DNA of 8,910 bases, taken from positions 1 through 8,910 of the forward strand of contig CAKRKX010000090.1 of NCBI GenBank assembly GCA_934358675.1. The letters run 5' to 3'. This document shows positions 5,591-8,910 of this stretch, one piece after another. Made by a program: the position numbers and the translations under genes. Under the pieces are notes generated by a model. That model saw only the letters and a list, made by a program, of their open reading frames with translations, searched no databases and had not been told where the DNA came from. Origin of the DNA: an uncultured Agathobacter sp. (GTDB lineage Bacteria; Bacillota; Clostridia; Lachnospirales; Lachnospiraceae). Within the stretch, counting starts at the first letter, position 1. Each line of letters begins with the position of its first letter.

Positions 5591-6863
5591 TGTAAGGTTT
5601 TTGATTACATTATCAGTTTTACTTTTTAATTTTATGATCATATCCCATGTGGATGCAAAGGAACTCGAAGGGGACAGTTTGTCCTCTTCGGGTTCTTCTT
5701 ATGCGACGGAGGATACGATACGGGTAGGCTATTTTACATTGGGAGGAATCCAAAATGAGCGTAATCATACGTCATATGAGGCCGGATCGGGAGAGATTAC
5801 GCTTTATGAACCGTATCGTTTTGGGCATCGTTTCGCGGGCTGGTACACGGATCGCGGAATGCATAAAAAAGTGACGCATCTGTCGTCTGCGGAAAGCCGG
5901 GATTATGTTCTGTATGCCAAGTGGACACTCAAGATCGATAACCGCGCAAATGTGCAGAATTATACGTATCATGAGAAAGGCAGAAATAAAGATAAAAAAG
6001 TACGCCTTTTAAAAGATCTCGACTACAGTTTTTATGATGAGATCGATATTCCGGGGATGCCGACGACACGTGAAAATGACTTCCTGAATCAGTATATTTT
6101 CAGCGAGTCACAGGCTCCGCAGGGCATCTGTCTGACCGACGATTTTGTGCTCATTACATCCTATTCGACCGAGGATGACTGCATGGGCGAACTGATGGTG
6201 ATGGATCGTGAGACCGGAGAGTATCTGATCACACTCGGAATGGATGAGAACAGCCATCTTGGAGGTATCGCCTTTGATGGGGACAATGTCTGGGTGTGCA
6301 ATTCCTACGAGAACACGATCGAGCGTATTTCCTATGATTTTATTCAGCAGATGGCGTATCAGAATAAGGGGGAAGTGGTGGATGCAAGAGAGGTGGTCGA
6401 TGAATATTCGGTAAAAAATGTGCCGTCCTGTATCACATATTACGGAGGCCGTCTCTGGATCGCAACGCACACACTGCTTGTCAATTCCAAGATGTATGCC
6501 TATTATTTTGACCATTCCAGCGACGAACTGGTTGCATTAAGCAGTTACAAGATCCCGGCAAAGGTGCAGGGCGTCGCATTTGACTCGTCCGGCGGTGTGC
6601 ATTTGAGCTCGTCCTACGGGCGCAGCAAATCTTCGTATCTGTACAACTATACTTCGATCACCGCGCTTGCAACGAGTCCGAACCGTCCGGCGCTCAAGGT
6701 GGAGATGCCGCCATGTTCGGAGGAAATCGATATCTACGATGACAATATTTATGTCATGTTTGAGTCCGCGGGAGAGAAGTATCTGGAAGGAACGGACGGG
6801 AAAGGACAAAGCCTTTCCCCGATAGACAAGATCCTTATGATTCCGCTGGATGAGCTTGAGTGA
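5571..6863 (+). CDS. Secreted protein with Listeria-Bacteroides (Flg_new) repeat and probable beta-propeller
   Basis: A 430-residue exported protein of unknown function. Residues 1-29 form a signal peptide: a short n-region with K5 and R9, a hydrophobic core FLITLSVLLFNFMIIS, and a likely signal peptidase I site after VDA (27-29). Residues about 60-120 match the InlB-B / Flg_new repeat pattern, with RFAGWYTD and YVLYAKW, a small beta-grasp module seen on surface proteins of Firmicutes. From about 175 on, repeated segments such as APQGICLTDDFVLITSY, LGGIAFDGDNVWVCNS, VPSCITYYGGRLWIATH and VQGVAFDSSGGVHLSSS look like blades of a NHL/SMP-30-like beta-propeller. No LPxTG motif, lipobox or C-terminal membrane helix is seen, so it is probably released. 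The start is a TTG with good RBS inside the EF-G2-like gene (20-base overlap), suggesting translational coupling. Its partner or substrate is unknown; propeller assignment is from pattern only. Confidence 0.8.
   Translation: MLTWKNNVRFLITLSVLLFNFMIISHVDAKELEGDSLSSSGSSYATEDTIRVGYFTLGGIQNERNHTSYEAGSGEITLYEPYRFGHRFAGWYTDRGMHKKVTHLSSAESRDYVLYAKWTLKIDNRANVQNYTYHEKGRNKDKKVRLLKDLDYSFYDEIDIPGMPTTRENDFLNQYIFSESQAPQGICLTDDFVLITSYSTEDDCMGELMVMDRETGEYLITLGMDENSHLGGIAFDGDNVWVCNSYENTIERISYDFIQQMAYQNKGEVVDAREVVDEYSVKNVPSCITYYGGRLWIATHTLLVNSKMYAYYFDHSSDELVALSSYKIPAKVQGVAFDSSGGVHLSSSYGRSKSSYLYNYTSITALATSPNRPALKVEMPPCSEEIDIYDDNIYVMFESAGEKYLEGTDGKGQSLSPIDKILMIPLDELE
5587..5613 (+). repeat. 9-bp inverted repeat at the EF-G2-like stop codon
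   Basis: ATAATGTAA (5587-5595) and TTACATTAT (5605-5613) are perfectly complementary around a 9-base loop. The left arm contains the stop codon of the EF-G2-like gene; the whole repeat lies within the signal-peptide codons of the overlapping gene. The stem is AT-rich, and T-rich sequence follows (5615-5633), so it might act as a weak attenuator or mRNA-end signal, or be an operator-like site. Confidence 0.5.
6798..6819. repeat. 8-bp perfect hairpin inside the 3' end of the secreted-protein gene
   Basis: GGGAAAGG (6798-6805) and CCTTTCCC (6812-6819) pair perfectly around the 6-base loop ACAAAG. It is close to the point where the two convergent transcripts meet. No T-run follows on either strand, so it is not a standard intrinsic terminator. 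It may shape transcript ends in this gapless convergent pair. Confidence 0.45.
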
Positions 6864-6864
6864 A

Positions 6865-7134
6865 CTAGCGCATCGCAAAAAGCGCCATCAGTTTCTGGAC
6901 ACGCTGACGCTCGGCTTCCGGGAGATCCTTGGAGAGCATTTCGCAGATGAGCTGGACTTCTGGCTTGGTGAAATCGAGATTCTGTGCCTTTGCCTGCTTC
7001 ATGTTTGCTAAAAGATATGGCATGATATCCTTTGAATTTGTTGGTTTGTTCTGCTGCGCGAAAGAGAGCAGAAACTGCATTTTTTCCGGACTCATATTTG
7101 CAAATGCCGGATTCTGAAAGAGAGATGAATCCAT
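6865..7134 (-). CDS. Small helical protein of unknown function (89 residues)
   Basis: Not recognised. The ATG at 7134 gives 89 residues (MDSSLFQNPAFANMSPEKMQ at the N-terminus), predicted all-helical, soluble and without a signal peptide. Helices are suggested around 15-28, 35-50, 54-66 and 68-86. The C-terminus has AERQRVQKLMALF, which resembles KEQETIDTLMNLF in the gene just upstream. The start is supported by AGGAGGA (7151-7145), ten bases before ATG; the in-frame TTG at 7140 is too close to it (four bases). That RBS overlaps the stop codon of the upstream gene, so the two genes are a coupled operon. Its stop is separated by one base from the stop of the convergent secreted-protein gene. 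Real gene status rests on the RBS, operon structure and protein-like composition. Confidence 0.75.
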   Translation of the reverse strand: MDSSLFQNPAFANMSPEKMQFLLSFAQQNKPTNSKDIMPYLLANMKQAKAQNLDFTKPEVQLICEMLSKDLPEAERQRVQKLMALFAMR

Positions 7135-7144
7135 AATCAATCGG

Positions 7145-7151
7145 TCCTCCT
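7145..7151 (-). promoter_or_regulatory. Ribosome binding site of the 89-residue small protein
   Basis: On the minus strand AGGAGGA begins inside the TAG stop of the upstream gene (7152-7150), a typical arrangement for translational coupling. The spacing favours the ATG at 7134. Confidence 0.75.
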
Positions 7152-7479
7152 ATAGATTATTCAGCATATCGTAGTTATCCATAACACAGAACAGGTTCAT
7201 CAGTGTGTCGATCGTTTCCTGCTCCTTTGGGGTGCAGTACTGGCGGATCGCGCCGAGGATCGCACTCCTGCGATCGGTGCCTTCGCCCAGTGCACATGCG
7301 GCAAGCGAATTGTTCGGCTTTGAGAATGTGTTGTAGGCGTTGCGCATCTCCATATACTGGATCAGCATGGCCGCCGGCCGCTGCGAGCGCGCATCTAAAA
7401 AAGGGACGACCGACTTTAAAATCTGTACATTTTTTGTCTGAACGACATCATCATACGTAACGTTCGTTACATCTTCCAT
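7150..7479 (-). CDS. Small helical protein of unknown function (109 residues)
   Basis: Not recognised. The protein has 109 residues, is soluble, without signal peptide or membrane helix, and mostly helical. It begins MEDVTNVTYDDVVQTKNVQ and ends DNYDMLNNL. The C-terminal third (AILGAIRQYCTPKEQETIDTLMNLF) has a helix-loop-helix look and shares the pattern E-x(3)-[IV]-x(2)-LM-x-LF with the downstream 89-residue protein. The two may be distantly related or may interact. The start codon at 7479 lacks a clear Shine-Dalgarno sequence (the upstream bases are AAATTTGGCAT), so initiation may be weak or the mRNA nearly leaderless. A 6-2-6 inverted repeat, GTAACG-TT-CGTTAC (7457-7470), lies inside the first codons. 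It is the first gene of the minus-strand pair and is divergent from the small-ORF/subtilase operon. Confidence 0.72.
   Translation of the reverse strand: MEDVTNVTYDDVVQTKNVQILKSVVPFLDARSQRPAAMLIQYMEMRNAYNTFSKPNNSLAACALGEGTDRRSAILGAIRQYCTPKEQETIDTLMNLFCVMDNYDMLNNL
7457..7470. repeat. Short inverted repeat at the start of the 109-residue gene
   Basis: GTAACG-TT-CGTTAC is a perfect 6-bp inverted repeat, 7 to 22 bases inside the coding start. It encodes part of VTNVT, so the repeated amino-acid motif may explain it. It could also be a small mRNA hairpin or operator. Confidence 0.35.
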
Positions 7480-7536
7480 ATGCCAAATTTCATATTCTTT
7501 TTCTTCATATTATGAGAATTGATGCCCATGTATGCA

Positions 7537-7542
7537 TATAAT
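7537..7542 (+). promoter_or_regulatory. Possible -10 box for the small-ORF/subtilase/cls operon
   Basis: A perfect TATAAT in the 77-base divergent region, 14 bases upstream of the ATG at 7557, with a TG (7533-7534) two bases before it. No good -35 hexamer lies 16-18 bases upstream, so this is only a partial promoter match. The distance to the start would give a very short 5' UTR. Confidence 0.35.
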
Positions 7543-7556
7543 AAAGCAAAAAGATT

Positions 7557-7706
7557 ATGGGGAAATTGATCATTGATGGAAAAAATGTCTACGAAGTGGA
7601 TGAAGAATGTTTAAAAAAGCGTAAGGTTCCGACCGGCTGCAAGGTGGAGGAGGCACTTCGCAAGCAGAGAGAGGCAAAGGAGCCTCCGCGGCATAAGATA
7701 AGGTAA
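7557..7706 (+). CDS. Small basic protein of unknown function (49 residues)
   Basis: Not recognised. The ATG at 7557 opens 49 codons ending at TAA 7704-7706. The N-terminus, GKLIIDGKNVYEVDEECLKK, looks like two short beta strands followed by a helix; the C-terminus is rich in Lys, Arg and Glu and ends PPRHKIR. There are two cysteines (C18, C28), no signal peptide and no membrane segment. Codon use resembles that of the neighbours, and third positions look protein-like. The RBS is weak (AAAAAG). It is directly upstream of and in the same frame as the subtilase, with one TAA plus eight sense codons between. Its role may be linked to that protease, for example as a separate pro-region or regulator, but this is speculation. 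Confidence 0.6.
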   Translation: MGKLIIDGKNVYEVDEECLKKRKVPTGCKVEEALRKQREAKEPPRHKIR

Positions 7707-7730
7707 GAAGGAGTTTGCGGCGGGAAAAAT

Positions 7731-8597
7731 ATGAGACGGGTAAAACAACTGGTGCATGCGCACAATGTATATAAAAGCGGTTATAATGGGCGCGGGGTGT
7801 GTGCTGTGATCCTGGATACGGGCGCGCATCCGCACAAAGATCTTAAGAAACAGATCCGTGGGTTTAAAGATTTTACATCGCCCAAAGGCGAATGTTATGA
7901 CGATAACGGACACGGAACGCATGTTGCGGGCATTTTCTGTGCGAACGGAGGCTTGCAGGGGATGGCACCAGGTGCGAGGGTGATCGTGCTTAAAGTGCTC
8001 GATCGAAACGGTAATGGAAATACAAAGCGTGTGCTTGAAGCGTTGGAATGGGTGGAGAAGAATAAAGCAATCTACAATATTCGAATTTTAAATTTTTCGG
8101 TCGGATTTCTCCCGGGCGCGGACGATGAGGACGAAAACCGGATCGTAGATAAGCTGGATCAGCTGTGGGACGATAATGTTGTAGTTGTCGCGGCGGCGGG
8201 AAACAACGGACCGGGAAGAGGAACTGTGACCGTGCCGGGAATCTCAAGAAAAATAATCACCGTCGGAGCGAGCGATGACAACAGTCCGGGACGAAACATG
8301 CCGCACGGTTACAGTGGAAGGGGACCGACCGGCTGCTGCATTGTAAAACCGGAGATCGTTGCGCCGGGCACGAATATTTTAAGCCTCGATCATCGTGGAA
8401 ATTATTATGTGAAGAAAAGCGGTACGTCGATGGCGACCCCGGTCGTCTGCGGAGCACTTGCTCTGGCACTCCAGAAGAAGCCGGCGCTTCGCCCGGAAGA
8501 ATTGAAACTGGCATTGTGCCGTTCGGCGAGACGTGATCCGCGTACCGGTGCCGCATGGGGGATTCTTGATGTTGATAATCTGATGGATTTGATTTAA
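7731..8597 (+). CDS. Intracellular S8 family serine peptidase (subtilisin-like)
   Basis: A 288-residue serine endopeptidase consisting only of the subtilase catalytic domain. The catalytic triad is Asp29 (VILDTGAHPHKDL), His61 (DNGHGTHVAG) and Ser233 (SGTSMATP). The oxyanion-hole Asn is Asn158 (AAAGNNGPG). All expected motifs are intact. There is no signal peptide, no N-terminal I9 propeptide and no C-terminal extension, and seven cysteines are present. It is therefore probably cytoplasmic, like intracellular or AprX-like subtilisins. Family members of this kind are thought to serve general protein turnover. The start is the only in-frame candidate after the preceding stop. An AAGGAG (7708-7713) lies 17 bases before it, further than usual, so initiation may be weak or coupled to the upstream small ORF. 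The stop is followed after 25 bases by cardiolipin synthase, suggesting one operon. Confidence 0.92.
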   Translation: MRRVKQLVHAHNVYKSGYNGRGVCAVILDTGAHPHKDLKKQIRGFKDFTSPKGECYDDNGHGTHVAGIFCANGGLQGMAPGARVIVLKVLDRNGNGNTKRVLEALEWVEKNKAIYNIRILNFSVGFLPGADDEDENRIVDKLDQLWDDNVVVVAAAGNNGPGRGTVTVPGISRKIITVGASDDNSPGRNMPHGYSGRGPTGCCIVKPEIVAPGTNILSLDHRGNYYVKKSGTSMATPVVCGALALALQKKPALRPEELKLALCRSARRDPRTGAAWGILDVDNLMDLI

Positions 8598-8609
8598 AAT
8601 AGTCCAATC

Positions 8610-8614
8610 GGAGG
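8610..8614 (+). promoter_or_regulatory. Ribosome binding site of cardiolipin synthase
   Basis: GGAGG followed by AA, eight bases before the ATG at 8623, in the 25-base gap after the subtilase stop. No promoter is visible in that gap. Confidence 0.8.
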
Positions 8615-8622
8615 AAATGCGT

Positions 8623-8910
8623 ATGAAACGATTTGCCAGTAAACTTTTCAGTAAATTAACCATTGGTGCAATCATTATTATCCTGCAGTTCGGCTGGTTT
8701 GTATATCTGGTCTACAGCGCCAAGCGTTCAAGTTCTGCGGCCAATATGGTGTTTCAGGTATGTGCGGTTGCACTTGCTCTGTACATCGCCAATAAAGATA
8801 TGCGTACATCGTATCGGATGTCATGGATTTTTCTCGTGCTGTTTTTGCCGATATTCGGAATTCCGGCGTATTTTATATTTGGCCGTTCCGAACTGACAAA
8901 GCATACGAGG
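8623..8910 (+). CDS. cls: Cardiolipin synthase, N-terminal part (runs off the window)
   Basis: The first 96 codons of a membrane protein that continues past the window edge. There are three hydrophobic segments at about residues 12-32, 40-57 and 66-87. The third, MSWIFLVLFLPIFGIPAYFIFGRSE, matches the N-terminal domain found before phospholipase D domains in bacterial cardiolipin synthases (PLDc_N type, with the P-x-x-G and FGR pattern). Cls joins two phosphatidylglycerol molecules, giving cardiolipin and glycerol, at the cytoplasmic membrane. The two HKD catalytic motifs would lie downstream and cannot be seen, so the call rests on this N-terminal region alone. A good RBS fixes the start. 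It is probably co-transcribed with the subtilase. Confidence 0.82.
   Translation, partial: MKRFASKLFSKLTIGAIIIILQFGWFVYLVYSAKRSSSAANMVFQVCAVALALYIANKDMRTSYRMSWIFLVLFLPIFGIPAYFIFGRSELTKHTR

Noticed and set aside
4880..5641. Long minus-strand open frame (253 codons) opposite the EF-G2-like gene
   Set aside because: It lies antisense to conserved EF-G domains IV and V, has no RBS or recognisable domain, and is biased in composition as expected from the complement of a coding frame.
6108..6515. Minus-strand frame opposite the secreted-protein gene
   Set aside because: No RBS, no recognisable domain, and it is covered by the propeller coding frame on the plus strand.
7628..8335. 12-base direct repeat CCGACCGGCTGC in the small ORF and in the subtilase gene
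   Set aside because: Both copies are coding for a Pro-Thr-Gly-Cys tetrapeptide using the same codons (preceded by different residues); two copies 700 bases apart are most simply coincidence.

Overview
The window looks like chromosomal DNA of a Gram-positive anaerobe of the Lachnospiraceae type (Clostridia). The evidence is moderate GC content, strong AGGAGG-type ribosome binding sites, sigma-A-like promoters, some TTG starts, and the character of the proteins (an EF-G2-like GTPase, a secreted protein with a Listeria-Bacteroides-type repeat, an intracellular subtilase, a clostridial-type cardiolipin synthase). No rRNA, tRNA, CRISPR array, insertion sequence or phage gene was seen. The genus is not determined.

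Layout. Positions 101-1198 (minus) hold tyrA, prephenate dehydrogenase with a C-terminal ACT domain, with a clear promoter and RBS upstream. Transcribed divergently from it is an ABC-F ATPase of the Uup-like type (1473-3347, plus), preceded by a leader with a short reading frame and mutually exclusive RNA pairings. Next is an EF-G-like GTPase (3503-5590, plus), with its own promoter region and an 18-bp perfect palindrome in its 5' UTR. Its 3' end overlaps a secreted protein (5571-6863, plus; TTG start) that has a signal peptide, one InlB-B/Flg_new-like repeat and a probable beta-propeller.

Two small helical proteins of unknown function (7150-7479 and 6865-7134) form a tight minus-strand operon. 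It runs head-on into the secreted-protein gene with only one base between the two stop codons. From a short divergent region (7480-7556) a second plus-strand operon begins: a 49-residue unrecognised small protein (7557-7706), an intracellular S8 subtilisin-like protease without signal peptide or propeptide (7731-8597), and the start of cardiolipin synthase (8623 to the window edge).

How the genes may work together. ABC-F and EF-G2 both belong to protein families that act on the ribosome, so their adjacency suggests a translation-related neighbourhood, although the second has its own promoters. The secreted protein is coupled to EF-G2 only by overlap and shares no obvious pathway with it. The most interesting points are the attenuator-like ABC-F leader, the non-canonical G-motifs of the EF-G2-like GTPase, the EF-G2/secreted-protein overlap with an inverted repeat at the junction, the pair of small proteins sharing a C-terminal motif, and the small ORF lying in the same frame as the subtilase and separated from it by one stop codon.
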